Positions 1 to 9,613 are shown, counted from the stretch's first letter. The stretch: 11,109 nucleotides of DNA from Bacteroidales bacterium (GCA_017555445.1 JAFZGK010000055.1:1-11109); one strand, 5' to 3'. Made by a program: numbers and translations. Notes: a model not told the origin generated them from the sequence alone.

Positions 1-1680
1 CATGAGGATCGGCCTGTTACGGATGTTGCAGTCCGGTGCGAGAGTGTCACGCATCTCCACAAGATGAACCTTCTTGCCTTCTTGTCCGAGGTGTACTGCG
101 CATTCGCAGCCTGCAAGACCGCCACCAAGCACAACAACTGTATCGCCGACCTTCTCCTTCTCAAGATAGTAATCATTCACGATAACCACATTGTCACCAT
201 CAATACCAGGAAGAGGTGGCACGATCGGAGTAGAGCCTACTGCAAGGATGAGAGCATCAGGTTTCTCGGCAGCTACATACTCTGGAGTCACTGTTGTATT
301 GAGACGGATTTCAACTCCCTCTTCGAGAGCTATCTTCTCGAATGAAAGACCGAGCTGATACATCTCGTATTTGAATGAAATAGCCTGTTCTGATTTGAGG
401 ATTCCTCCCACCTTGTCAGACTTTTCACAAAGAATCACCTTATGGCCTCTCTGTGCAGCAGTGATTGCCGCCTTGAGTCCCGCAACACCGGCACCCACAA
501 CCATAACCTTCTTGGACTTGTATGCCGGAGTGACAGTCATTCCCTCGATCTCTCTACCGATTACCGGGTTGACAGCACAACGACGCGTTCCTGTCACAGG
601 ACGCTCGGCCATACATGTATAGCAACGGAGACATCTTACGATAGTATCCTCCTTGCCTGCCATGACTTTGTCCGGAAGGAAAGGATCAGCGAGGAGGGCA
701 CGAGCCATGTATACGACATCGGCCTTACCTTCTGCAATGATCTGCTCCATATGTGCTGGATCGTTAAGCGCACCCACACAAGCCACTGGTTTAGAGACAT
801 GCTTTTTGATCTCTGCAGCCAAGTATACATTAGCTCCGTGGTCAGCAAACATCGGAAGAGTTGTCACAAAGAATCCGTACTGATAAGAACCAGCAGACAC
901 GTGGATAAGGTCTACCAGATCCTCAAGCATCTGGGCGATCTTGCATCCGTCTTCGATGCCGTAACCACCTTCGAAAAGCTCGCTGCCGCTGAGACGAAGT
1001 TCAATCGGGAACTGCGGACCTACTGCCGCGCGGATTGCCTCAAGCACTTCACGCGCAAAACGCACTCTATTTTCAAGGCTTCCGCCATATTCGTCAGTAC
1101 GATGATTTGAATAAGGGGAAAGGAACTGATTGATGAGCCATCCATGACCGGCATGAACCATTAGCATTTCATATCCAGCTCGTTTTGAATAAGTTGCAGC
1201 ATCAGCATAAGCCTTGATGATATCAGCGATCTGCTCTTTTGAAAGAGCTCTTACCGGACGGCCGTCAGGACGGGTTCCTTCGCTTGGTCCCCACTGGCAA
1301 AGACTATCTTTCTTGTTTTTATCAGTCAGGTATGTACCTGCATATTGTCCTGAATGAGAGAGTTCTATACTTGGAACTGCTCCATGTCTTCGGATCGCAT
1401 CGGCAACGAAAGTATGAGCAGCAAGGCATCCAGGTGTCGAAAGGTCAAGATGAAGCATGTGGCTTGCATCTGTTTCTGGATGCACCACAAGCTCGCTGAC
1501 AGTTACAGAGGCTGCACCGCCTTTTGCTCGGAACTCATAGAATCCCTGGGTACGAGGACCAGGACAGCAGTCTGGTGTAATATCAGTCGCACCCATAGGT
1601 GCAGAAAACATTCTGTTGCGGAAAATTACGTTACCAAGCTTGATCGGGCTGGTAAGATGAGGATATTTGTCAGCAGACAT
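1..1680 (-). CDS. NADH:flavin oxidoreductase, OYE/2,4-dienoyl-CoA reductase type (partial, C-terminus beyond window)
   Basis: An open frame runs from an ATG at 1680 to the window edge (560 codons, no stop), so the C-terminus is missing. Family members are usually about 640-680 residues. Domain order: an FMN-binding TIM barrel (about 1-340) opens with RNRMFSAPM at 21-29 and carries HAGHGW (176-181) followed by QFLSP, the active-site signature of the 2,4-dienoyl-CoA reductase/BaiCD/trimethylamine dehydrogenase group. A [4Fe-4S] cysteine set follows at C350, C353, C356 and C368. The C-x2-C-x2-C spacing is closer to trimethylamine dehydrogenase than to E. coli FadH, which has C-x2-C-x3-C. Next come a dinucleotide-binding GAGVAG (396-401) and a second GGGLAG (519-524), for FAD and NAD(P)H. 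Such cytoplasmic enzymes pass electrons from NAD(P)H through FAD and Fe-S to FMN, and reduce activated C=C bonds. The substrate cannot be read from sequence. The gene follows the OstA-like gene by 68 nt but has its own promoter. Confidence 0.9.
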   Translation of the reverse strand, partial: MSADKYPHLTSPIKLGNVIFRNRMFSAPMGATDITPDCCPGPRTQGFYEFRAKGGAASVTVSELVVHPETDASHMLHLDLSTPGCLAAHTFVADAIRRHGAVPSIELSHSGQYAGTYLTDKNKKDSLCQWGPSEGTRPDGRPVRALSKEQIADIIKAYADAATYSKRAGYEMLMVHAGHGWLINQFLSPYSNHRTDEYGGSLENRVRFAREVLEAIRAAVGPQFPIELRLSGSELFEGGYGIEDGCKIAQMLEDLVDLIHVSAGSYQYGFFVTTLPMFADHGANVYLAAEIKKHVSKPVACVGALNDPAHMEQIIAEGKADVVYMARALLADPFLPDKVMAGKEDTIVRCLRCYTCMAERPVTGTRRCAVNPVIGREIEGMTVTPAYKSKKVMVVGAGVAGLKAAITAAQRGHKVILCEKSDKVGGILKSEQAISFKYEMYQLGLSFEKIALEEGVEIRLNTTVTPEYVAAEKPDALILAVGSTPIVPPLPGIDGDNVVIVNDYYLEKEKVGDTVVVLGGGLAGCECAVHLGQEGKKVHLVEMRDTLAPDCNIRNRPILM

Positions 1681-1720
1681 AATGGTTATAGTTTAGTGTT
1701 ATTCCACAAATTTAACCATT
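1681..1720. repeat. 8-bp inverted repeat across the oxidoreductase transcription start region
   Basis: AATGGTTA at 1681-1688 and its exact complement TAACCATT at 1713-1720 are separated by 24 nt. One arm abuts the start codon of the oxidoreductase gene; the other overlaps the -7 promoter box. The position would suit an operator for a dimeric regulator or a 5' UTR hairpin, but an 8-bp pair at this spacing can arise by chance in A/T-rich DNA. Confidence 0.35.
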
Positions 1721-1737
1721 AATATCTGTATTGCAAT
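1707..1737 (-). promoter_or_regulatory. Bacteroidetes-type promoter of the oxidoreductase gene
   Basis: Read on the minus strand, TAAATTTG (1714 to 1707) matches the Bacteroidetes -7 consensus TAnnTTTG exactly. ATTG (1737 to 1734) lies 19 nt upstream as a -33 box (consensus TTTG). Transcription would start near 1700, leaving a leader of about 20 nt with no Shine-Dalgarno sequence. The -33 box begins only 11 nt after the OstA-like stop codon, so the oxidoreductase can be expressed separately from the guaB operon. No terminator is visible between them, so read-through is also possible. Confidence 0.6.
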
Positions 1738-1748
1738 GGAGGAAATGC

Positions 1749-4658
1749 CTATAGAACTTGAATTTTTGAGTCATCCAGCTCGAATCTCTTGCCATCTTCG
1801 ACATTGATCAGTTCGTTTATCGCAGTTCCGATCTCAGACGAGCTCATACCTGAATTCATCAAAGCTTCTATCTTTTCTGCTGTTTCTGCATCCTCGGCAG
1901 CTTTACGGGCAGCTTCCTTTGCAGCGGCCTTAGCATCCTCGCGGGCCTTCTTCTTCTCAAACTTCTCACGATACTTTTCTACCAAAGCTGTATCACGATC
2001 TTTCTGACGCTGTTCGCTGGCCAGAGCCTTGCGCTTTTTAGCCCTCTCCTTTTCAAGTTTCCTTGCAGCCTTGGCTTCAGCCTTTTCGGCATCACGTTTA
2101 TCCGCTTCCTCCCACTTAGCTTCAAGAGCTTCCTGCTTTGCCTTCTTCTTCGCATTCTTCTCCGCTTCCCTGGCGGCCTTCTCTTCCGCTTTCTGTTTTG
2201 CCTTCGCCTCCTTGGCAGCAGCTTTCTCGGCAGCACGTACCTGTTCCGGGGTCAGAGGTTCGGCAACTGCCGAAGTATCAGCTATCACAAGCGTATCAGA
2301 AACAGATGTCGAATCCACTCGAGGTTGTGGCGGCAGCGGAGTCTCCGCAGCTGCAAGTGAATCAAGCTTAGCCCTTACATCGACATTTGCCAGCGAATCT
2401 GCAAGTGCCAGGCTGTCAAGTCTGGCCTGAGTCTCAGCCTGCTGTTCTTCCAAAGCCTTTTCTCTATTGCGCACTGCTCTAAGCGAATCACGTACCTCCA
2501 TCTGACGATAAATATCATCGATATAACCAGGGAAATATATGTCGGTCTGAACAAACTTGGCACGAGGGCGGGCAGAATAGCTGTCTCTCTGACTCGGTCT
2601 TAGCGTGAGCGGAGTCACGTCATATCGGTCTGCAGGTCTTCTTTCAGGATTCCATGAATATCCCTTGAGCTGGTGCTCGTCCGATCCGAGCTGCACTACC
2701 GGATATCCGTCATTCTTCGCTTCTTCGAAATAATATATCCTCTGTATCTCGCCATCCTTGAATGTTGCAGACATCATCTTGGAATCAGTCTTGTTGACTG
2801 TCGCAAGCGCTCCGTTCTCCTCAAGGAAGAACAGAGCAGAAGCTCCACCAAGAACATCAAAACGCTTCAAGCCTCCCTTTTCATCGAAGTAGGCCATCAT
2901 CTCCGTTCCCTTGATCTGATTGTAATGACTGGCATCTTCCTGAATGGTTATGAAAGCGTTAGACATAAGGCTTGCCTTCTCGAGTGCTCCATCATTGACC
3001 ACAATCGAAATGCTGTCAGCCCTATATTGACGAACAATTTCCTGATAGACAATCGGCTCCCTGAAAAGTCTCGCAAGAGAATCCAGGTCAGTATAAGTAA
3101 GTGAATCACAAACAACCTGCATATCCTTACGGAATATCTTTACAGCACCTACCGCCTCCAGGAATCCGATCTTGGTGGTATCAGGAGGAACAAGTGCAGA
3201 ACTGTCAGCAACAGCTGAAGTATCGGCATTCATCAAGGAATCCTGAGATGCCATGCCGTTCGGCATCATAGGCATCATAGGAGACACAGGAGTCGCCGCC
3301 GAATCCGCCATTACTGGAGTAGACTCTGTCCTGGCTGTATCCATCTGGGATGCTCTGGCATTCCTGAGGCTGTCAAGAAGACTCATGCCCTGACCGGAAC
3401 CAACCATAGGCTTCCTGCCTCTTGTAGTGTCAGCTGCAGCCTTTCTCTGGGATAAAGAATCTGCAATAGCTGTCCTGAGAGAATCAAGACCAGGCCCCAT
3501 GACAGGTGCAGCAGATGCCTTCGGCAGACTCTTTGGGCGATAGTTCGGGTCCTGCTTTGCCGCCTCTTCTGCCGCCTTGGCAGCTTCCGCTGCAGCCTTC
3601 TTTCTGAATGTACCGACAGGATCTGTATTCAATGCTTCGAGTCTCTTCTCAGCATCCTTGATCACAGACGGATTGATATCACACATCTTCATTGTGTAAT
3701 ACACAAGTCTGTCTGCTCCAAGATAGACTGTATCCACCCCTCCGTCTTCAGTCTCAGTCTGAGTTATGACAGCAGGCTTTCTCGTAAGAGTGACTCTCGA
3801 TACCGAATCGACATAGTCTATCCTTCCTGCCAGAGCATATACATTCCTTGTCGTATCTGTAACCTGAGCATTTCCAAGCATTTCCACTCCGGTAGTCATC
3901 CTGTCGAAATAAAGGCTGTCACACCAGCCTTCCTGATCGACGGTCATGACGTGCACGTTATCCTTGAAAAGGAAAAGTTCCCTCTCACGGTCATACCATC
4001 CGCTTTCGGCTGAAAGCATATTGTCATCCTTCCATGCATTCGTCTGATGTCCGAAGGTTGCAAGATTGAGATCCGACTCATATACAAGATTTCGTGTCTT
4101 CACGAATATCGAATCTGTGAACATGTTCACATCAACATCAAACGTAAAGGTGCTTATCTTGGAATCATATGTACCATTGCGGCTCTCGATGATCTGACCA
4201 TCCTTGTCGCGCATGGATCCTCCGTGCATGAAGACTGCAACGGAATCCTTGGTGTTATAGTCCAGATGACGCGTACGGAGTGTGTTGTGGTCTTTGTCAG
4301 TCAGCTCCACAACCGAGCCTCGGAACTGAGCCAGATCGCTGTCTACCAGATAAATAAGCTTATCACTGGTAAGAACGGTCTCTTCCTGAAGAATGCTGAC
4401 ATTACCCCATGCGTCGATGATATTGGTCTCGACATTCCAGTATGCTGTATCACAGAGAAGATATGTGTCGTTGTGCAGGAAACGGGCCGGACCTACCACC
4501 TTGCGGTATCTTCCACCCTCGACATCAACCATCTGTACATATTGCGACTTAAGCAGCCTGACAAGACTGTCCGACTGCTCTGTCTGCTGCTGTGCCTTGA
4601 GCGGCAGCCATGCCGCCACAGCAAGTAGTATGGTCAATGCTTTCCTGACTGAACCCAT
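1749..4658 (-). CDS. OstA/LptA-like lipopolysaccharide-transport family protein with long charged C-terminal tail
   Basis: Starting from the ATG at 4658 the protein has 969 residues. That start overlaps the upstream TAA by one base (TAATG) and opens directly on a signal peptide (MGSVRKALTILLAVAAWLPL, cleavage near KAQ). An in-frame ATG at 4682 would add eight residues and overlap the upstream gene more. Residues about 32-322 are beta-rich with repeated short strands (for example AWGNVSI, FRGSVVEL, FKDNVHV, LGNAQV), as in the OstA/LptA beta-jellyroll that binds and moves lipopolysaccharide through the periplasm. A low-complexity linker (about 335-492, Ala/Ser/Met/Pro-rich with many DSL triplets) leads to a second beta-rich segment (about 497-712, opening FLEAVGAVKIFRKDM). 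A coiled coil follows (about 720-760), then a Lys/Ala/Glu-rich segment (about 804-930). Last gene of the guaB operon and coupled to the SurA-like gene, which fits an outer-membrane assembly role. The family call rests on the N-terminal pattern; the tail's function is unknown. Confidence 0.8.
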   Translation of the reverse strand: MGSVRKALTILLAVAAWLPLKAQQQTEQSDSLVRLLKSQYVQMVDVEGGRYRKVVGPARFLHNDTYLLCDTAYWNVETNIIDAWGNVSILQEETVLTSDKLIYLVDSDLAQFRGSVVELTDKDHNTLRTRHLDYNTKDSVAVFMHGGSMRDKDGQIIESRNGTYDSKISTFTFDVDVNMFTDSIFVKTRNLVYESDLNLATFGHQTNAWKDDNMLSAESGWYDRERELFLFKDNVHVMTVDQEGWCDSLYFDRMTTGVEMLGNAQVTDTTRNVYALAGRIDYVDSVSRVTLTRKPAVITQTETEDGGVDTVYLGADRLVYYTMKMCDINPSVIKDAEKRLEALNTDPVGTFRKKAAAEAAKAAEEAAKQDPNYRPKSLPKASAAPVMGPGLDSLRTAIADSLSQRKAAADTTRGRKPMVGSGQGMSLLDSLRNARASQMDTARTESTPVMADSAATPVSPMMPMMPNGMASQDSLMNADTSAVADSSALVPPDTTKIGFLEAVGAVKIFRKDMQVVCDSLTYTDLDSLARLFREPIVYQEIVRQYRADSISIVVNDGALEKASLMSNAFITIQEDASHYNQIKGTEMMAYFDEKGGLKRFDVLGGASALFFLEENGALATVNKTDSKMMSATFKDGEIQRIYYFEEAKNDGYPVVQLGSDEHQLKGYSWNPERRPADRYDVTPLTLRPSQRDSYSARPRAKFVQTDIYFPGYIDDIYRQMEVRDSLRAVRNREKALEEQQAETQARLDSLALADSLANVDVRAKLDSLAAAETPLPPQPRVDSTSVSDTLVIADTSAVAEPLTPEQVRAAEKAAAKEAKAKQKAEEKAAREAEKNAKKKAKQEALEAKWEEADKRDAEKAEAKAARKLEKERAKKRKALASEQRQKDRDTALVEKYREKFEKKKAREDAKAAAKEAARKAAEDAETAEKIEALMNSGMSSSEIGTAINELINVEDGKRFELDDSKIQVL

Positions 4659-6043
4659 TACTTTCTGACTTTTTCCTTCCAACCTGATTTTTCAAAATCA
4701 CAATCTCCGAAAAGAGGATCGATGATGATGTAGGTCGAACTGATCTTGGAATCGATGAAGTCATCGATAGCCTTCTGAGCCTGTTCTGCCTGAGCCTGCT
4801 CGAGAAGAAGGGTATAATCGTTTGAGAATGTTGCTGTATGCGCAGGAAGAATCTTGTCTACCTTCACAATCTTATATACAAGATTACCGTCACGTCCGCC
4901 TTCGTTGTCAAGAGACTCTATCGGTTCTGAGATCTCGCCTACCTTGAGGTTGCGTATAGCAGCATAATCCTGTGGCTTGAGAGCATCGATCTCGAAATAT
5001 GACGAACCTGTATTAGGGTCAGCCATCTGACCACCGTTTGTTCTTGTTGCAAAATCCTCCGAATAAGCCCATGCAGCTACCTGGAATGTGATATTCTCAG
5101 CAAGAATCTCTGTTCTGAGGCTGTCAAGAAGCTTGAATCCCTTGTCTCTATCATCTGAGGTGTATTCCGGCTTGAGAAGAATGTGACGCGCATTGAACAT
5201 GTCGCCATCCTTTTCAATCACATCGATAAGATGGAATCCGTCCGGTGTCTCCACTATCTGGGAAACTACTCCCGGCTTGAGCGACATTGCCGCATCTGAA
5301 AATGCTGGCCAGAAGATGGATTTCGGTGCCATACCAAGCTCACCACCTCTCATCGCGCTGCCCGGATCCTGAGAATATATACGTGCAAGTGTCGAGAACT
5401 TCTCTCCGTTCATTACACGCTCACGCAATGCGAGCAATCTTTCCTTCACAGCAAGAGCAGCAGCTTCGCGGTCGGGATATACGCTGATCTGGCTGAGCTG
5501 ATACTTGATCGGAACCATAGGGAGATCCTCAGCATCTGTTCTCTCCACATACTCCTTGACATCGTGAGGAGTCAAAGAAGGAAGCTTTCCTGTAATCTCC
5601 TGTCTCATCTGCTGAGTAAGAGCCTGATCCCTGAAGTTCTCCTTCCACTCCTGACGAAGCTTGTAGAGCGGCTTTCCGAAATATTCCTCAACCTGCTTGT
5701 CGCCACCCAGCTGCTGTCTTACATTATCCACCTGCTGATTAAGCATCATCTCTACATTGTCATTATTGACTTCAAGAGAGTCAAGACGCGCCTGCATGAG
5801 GAACAGCTTGGAGGCCATCATAGTCTCCAGGATCTCACATCGTCCGTTCTTGTCTGACATCATTCCATAAGCCGACATCATCTGCACCTCGTCCTCAAGC
5901 TGAGAAAGCATGATCACTTCATTTCCCACAATTGCGATAGTCTTGTCCACGACTCCGCTGGTATAACGCTGTGCTGATGCAGCAAATGAAACAGTGGCAA
6001 CTGCCAAGGCCACCACACCTTTGATGATATGGAAATATCTCAT
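4658..6043 (-). CDS. SurA-like periplasmic chaperone/peptidyl-prolyl isomerase with two parvulin domains
   Basis: 461 residues, close to E. coli SurA (428). A signal peptide (about 1-24, ending AASA before Gln) sends it to the periplasm. A SurA-like N-terminal chaperone region (about 30-170) begins with VVDKTIAIVGNEVI, the usual SurA opening, and is followed by helices rich in Met and Gln. Parvulin domain 1 spans about 178-276 (YQLSQISV, then FSTLARIYSQDPGSAMRGGELG, then GFHLIDVIE). Parvulin domain 2 spans about 282-396 (FNARHILL, then AAWAYSEDFATRTNGGQM) and looks more divergent. A C-terminal helix (about 405-435) would complete the chaperone lobe. Known role of the family: holding unfolded outer-membrane proteins for the BAM complex and catalysing prolyl isomerization. 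The gene starts 3 nt after the SurA-like lipoprotein gene and overlaps the OstA-like gene by one base. Confidence 0.9.
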   Translation of the reverse strand: MRYFHIIKGVVALAVATVSFAASAQRYTSGVVDKTIAIVGNEVIMLSQLEDEVQMMSAYGMMSDKNGRCEILETMMASKLFLMQARLDSLEVNNDNVEMMLNQQVDNVRQQLGGDKQVEEYFGKPLYKLRQEWKENFRDQALTQQMRQEITGKLPSLTPHDVKEYVERTDAEDLPMVPIKYQLSQISVYPDREAAALAVKERLLALRERVMNGEKFSTLARIYSQDPGSAMRGGELGMAPKSIFWPAFSDAAMSLKPGVVSQIVETPDGFHLIDVIEKDGDMFNARHILLKPEYTSDDRDKGFKLLDSLRTEILAENITFQVAAWAYSEDFATRTNGGQMADPNTGSSYFEIDALKPQDYAAIRNLKVGEISEPIESLDNEGGRDGNLVYKIVKVDKILPAHTATFSNDYTLLLEQAQAEQAQKAIDDFIDSKISSTYIIIDPLFGDCDFEKSGWKEKVRK

Positions 6044-6046
6044 TTC

Positions 6047-6906
6047 TTAATATATTACAAATTTACCATTGTCGCGCGCGTCCTTAAGCAAATCCTGTTC
6101 CAAAGTCATGATAAGTTTCTGCTTTCGCGTGCTTATTATCATATCTCGTATGTTCTGTGCCGCATAATCCATCGGTGCAAGTTCTCCTTCCTTCACCATA
6201 TCTGACACAAATGCAATACGTGACAGTCCGTCTTCTCCTTCTATTTCGATCCAGTCTCCCTTTTTCTTCGAGAGAAGTTCCGCATAATCAATTCCGAATT
6301 CTCTTGCCAGAACTGTGGCATCTACCCACTCGTCGTTCCAGCCGGTATATTTATGGGCTGCAGAAAATGCAAGACTGTCCGCCTCTACAAGCACATTCAC
6401 ATCATCCGACGACATCCTTCTCCTTATCTGTTCCTTCACCGGAGAATCGGAAAATATGGCAAGAAATCTTGCCTTGAGTACAGGCCTTGTCAGAACAAAC
6501 TTTTCCGAATGAGCTTCAAAGTACTCCTGCACCTGATCGTCCGTCACTGCCGTATCAAGCCTTTCGTTGACATACAGCTGCTCGTAACGATACTTCAGGA
6601 GGGATTTCCTGTAATCCTCCAATTCCTTGGTCACATCCTTTTCCGCCTTGGAAAGCTGTTCTTCAGCTATGCTTACATATACGATATCCGAGGCCCATGT
6701 CGAAATATACTGCATCGCCAGTCTTGTGCTGTCCTCAGCGGGGATCCCTTTCGGAAGCACCCTGTCAAGGTCACTGCGATACAGCTTTTCAGAACCGGCG
6801 ACAGCAACGATCTCGTCACCGCTGAAAAAGGATGAAATCGCCCTGCACGACGACAAGGCCGGCAAGACGATCATCATTATTGCTATGGATCTCAGATACT
6901 TCTTCA

Positions 6907-6907
<1 letters not shown>
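6047..6907 (-). CDS. SurA-like lipoprotein (peptidyl-prolyl isomerase-related, parvulin domain degenerate or absent)
   Basis: 286 residues. The N-terminus MKKYLRSIAIMMIVLPALSSC has a basic start, a hydrophobic core and a lipobox LSSC with Cys21, so a lipid anchor is expected. The mature protein continues with DEIVAVAGSEKLYRSDLDRVLP, the pattern of a SurA/PrsA N-terminal chaperone module, and then long charged helices (about 75-135). The middle (about 140-225) sits where a parvulin domain would be, but I do not see the GGxLG-type signature, so isomerase activity is doubtful. A last helix (about 240-275) would close the chaperone lobe. It lies between guaB (TAATG overlap) and the two-parvulin SurA homologue (3-nt gap), which suggests the two proteins work as a pair on outer-membrane clients. 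That pairing is an inference from gene order. Confidence 0.75.
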
Positions 6908-8388
<1,481 letters not shown>

Positions 8389-8414
8389 TTAGATTATTTC
8401 CGTATAAAATTTGG

Positions 8415-8445
8415 CAAATGTAATCATTTTTTCAGACATACCACA
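8415..8445 (-). promoter_or_regulatory. guaB: Bacteroidetes-type promoter of the guaB operon
   Basis: On the minus strand TACATTTG (8422 to 8415) is an exact TAnnTTTG -7 box. TGTG (8445 to 8442), one mismatch from the TTTG -33 consensus, lies 19 nt upstream. Transcription should start near 8408, giving a leader of about 32 nt. The leader shows no Shine-Dalgarno sequence and no riboswitch-like folding that I could find. This is the only good promoter upstream of the four-gene operon. Confidence 0.6.
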
Positions 8446-8529
8446 CCACTCCGCCCGCGAACTTAACAAAGATTCGTATTATCGTACTCTCGTGGTAACG
8501 CGTATCCCCCTATATATCAATGCGCTAAA

Positions 8530-8566
8530 TGGTGATGCCTGCTACAAACGACAGCAGGCATCACCA
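8530..8566. repeat. REP-like hairpin 1 (14-bp perfect stem, 9-nt loop)
   Basis: The arms 8530-8543 (TGGTGATGCCTGCT) and 8553-8566 are exact complements around the loop ACAAACGAC. The inner 27 bp (8535-8561) is the core shared with the hairpins at 9720-9746 (23/27 identical) and 10888-10914 (23/27 identical). It lies 35 nt past the RAYT stop codon, on the guaB-promoter side. No T-run follows on either strand, so it is not a standard intrinsic terminator. The 6-mer GCTAAA stands directly outside it on both sides (8524-8529 and 8567-8572). Confidence 0.85.
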
Positions 8567-8601
8567 GCTAAACAGCTGTATATCACAACGATAGCTATCA
8601 A

Positions 8602-9540
8602 TTAATACTTTATATGCAGAAATTTGCACACCTCAAAATGCGTAGCACCTGTATAGGTTTTTAATAGAGAGGCTAGTCTGAGTTTGTCATTGACCGGCAA
8701 GACTGTGACATTCCTTACCGGATGGATTTTAAGTACACTACTCACATATTTTATCATTTCAAGATACACTTGATCTGATCCAGCATAAATCCTTTCGGCA
8801 ATATCATATTCGCTACCAGATGTAGAATGCATTGCGTCAATCATCTGATTCCAGTCATTGTAATATCCGACAATGTCATTTTCACCAAAGGGATAATACG
8901 ACATAATAATGTAATCCGTAAGCACCTCGGCCTCATCTCCCGATATTCGTGCGTACATACCACGAAGCATCTGATAATTTATGTACCGCCCTGATTTTAC
9001 CATCCTATCAACCTGTTTCATAGCTCCAACCAGTTTCTTACTATATGACTTCTTTGAAGATTTCTTAGAAAATGGATTTCTGTCAATCATGTATTTCAAG
9101 AAGTTCCATCTATAATCTTCTGCTCCACTGGACAACTTCTTCTCTACCGGGTTATTTCCTATATAAACGATTGTAGACCGCATTTTCTTATCTCCTTTTT
9201 TAGGCGCATTACCATAACTTTTATAAAACATCTGTCCATGGCGCCCTATTGAAGTATTATATTCATGTATGAAAACTGAAGAATAATCTCTCATGAATTT
9301 TGCCATTTGTTCTCGACTATCCGTCTCAATCAATATATGGATATGATCTACCATAAAGCATAACTCCATGATTTTCACAGACTGTTTCTTAGACATTACA
9401 GACATTATCATATAACAAACTAGATAATCCTCAACATCATAGAAGAGAATCTTGCCATTTTCGGTTTTTTGATAGATGTGATTACATCCATCCGGTATAA
9501 AGCGCCGTCTTCTACTCCTTTTCTCCATTACTCCACACAT
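8602..9540 (-). CDS. REP-associated tyrosine transposase (RAYT), Y1/HUH single-strand transposase family
   Basis: 312 residues, intact. The N-terminal Y1 domain (about 12-150) shows RRRFIPDGCNHIYQKT, the HUH metal-binding motif DHIHIL (H66, H68), a basic GQMFYKSYG stretch (102-110) and YIGNNPVEKK (126-135). Y126 would be the catalytic tyrosine, by analogy with the Tyr-x-x-x-Asn-Pro-Val segment of E. coli TnpA-REP. In that family the enzyme cuts and rejoins single-stranded DNA at palindromic REP hairpins. The C-terminal half (about 150-312) has no counterpart in the short E. coli protein. It is lysine-rich at 158-170 and ends in a possible helix-turn-helix (about 284-308, KLRLASLLKTYTGATHFEVC). 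No tnpB and no IS ends are seen, so this looks like a single-copy resident transposase rather than a full IS200/IS605 element. The gene appears more A/T-rich than its neighbours. Hairpins with a shared core flank it. An ATG at 9528 is an alternative start. Confidence 0.85.
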   Translation of the reverse strand: MCGVMEKRSRRRRFIPDGCNHIYQKTENGKILFYDVEDYLVCYMIMSVMSKKQSVKIMELCFMVDHIHILIETDSREQMAKFMRDYSSVFIHEYNTSIGRHGQMFYKSYGNAPKKGDKKMRSTIVYIGNNPVEKKLSSGAEDYRWNFLKYMIDRNPFSKKSSKKSYSKKLVGAMKQVDRMVKSGRYINYQMLRGMYARISGDEAEVLTDYIIMSYYPFGENDIVGYYNDWNQMIDAMHSTSGSEYDIAERIYAGSDQVYLEMIKYVSSVLKIHPVRNVTVLPVNDKLRLASLLKTYTGATHFEVCKFLHIKY

Positions 9541-9579
9541 TCATTAATTTGCACATCAAAGACTTATCGTATTTTCGGG

Positions 9580-9587
9580 CAAATCTA
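9580..9587 (-). promoter_or_regulatory. Possible -7 box of the RAYT gene
   Basis: On the minus strand TAGATTTG (9587 to 9580) fits TAnnTTTG exactly and lies about 40 nt before the RAYT start codon at 9540. There is no good TTG-type box 19-21 nt upstream (the nearest TTTG is 24 nt away), so the promoter is probably weak or of another form. Confidence 0.3.
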
Positions 9588-9613
9588 TCATGGATAAAGA
9601 AATGTTTGATTCA

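Noticed and set aside
442..1110. 222-codon plus-strand open frame
   Set aside because: It lies fully antisense to the oxidoreductase, whose frame carries clear catalytic and cofactor motifs. The plus-strand translation shows no domain pattern.
2029..2430. Ser/Ala/Phe-rich plus-strand open frame
   Set aside because: It is the complement of the Lys/Ala/Glu-rich coding tail of the OstA-like gene; its composition follows from that bias.
4659..4682. Upstream ATG at 4682 as the OstA-like start
   Set aside because: It would add MEGKSQKV before the signal peptide and overlap the SurA-like gene by 25 nt. The ATG at 4658 gives a TAATG overlap, like the guaB junction, and a proper signal peptide. Not fully excluded.
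8566..8577. Small AGCT-AAAC-AGCT hairpin next to hairpin 1
   Set aside because: A stem of only four bases, made of a self-complementary tetramer; expected by chance.
8411..8605. 64-codon plus-strand frame in the guaB-RAYT gap
   Set aside because: It runs through the guaB promoter and hairpin 1, has no domain pattern and no promoter.
8602..9540. Complete IS200/IS605-type insertion sequence
   Set aside because: There is no tnpB, no second IS gene and no typical left/right ends next to the gene. The C-terminal extension and repeated hairpins fit a RAYT.
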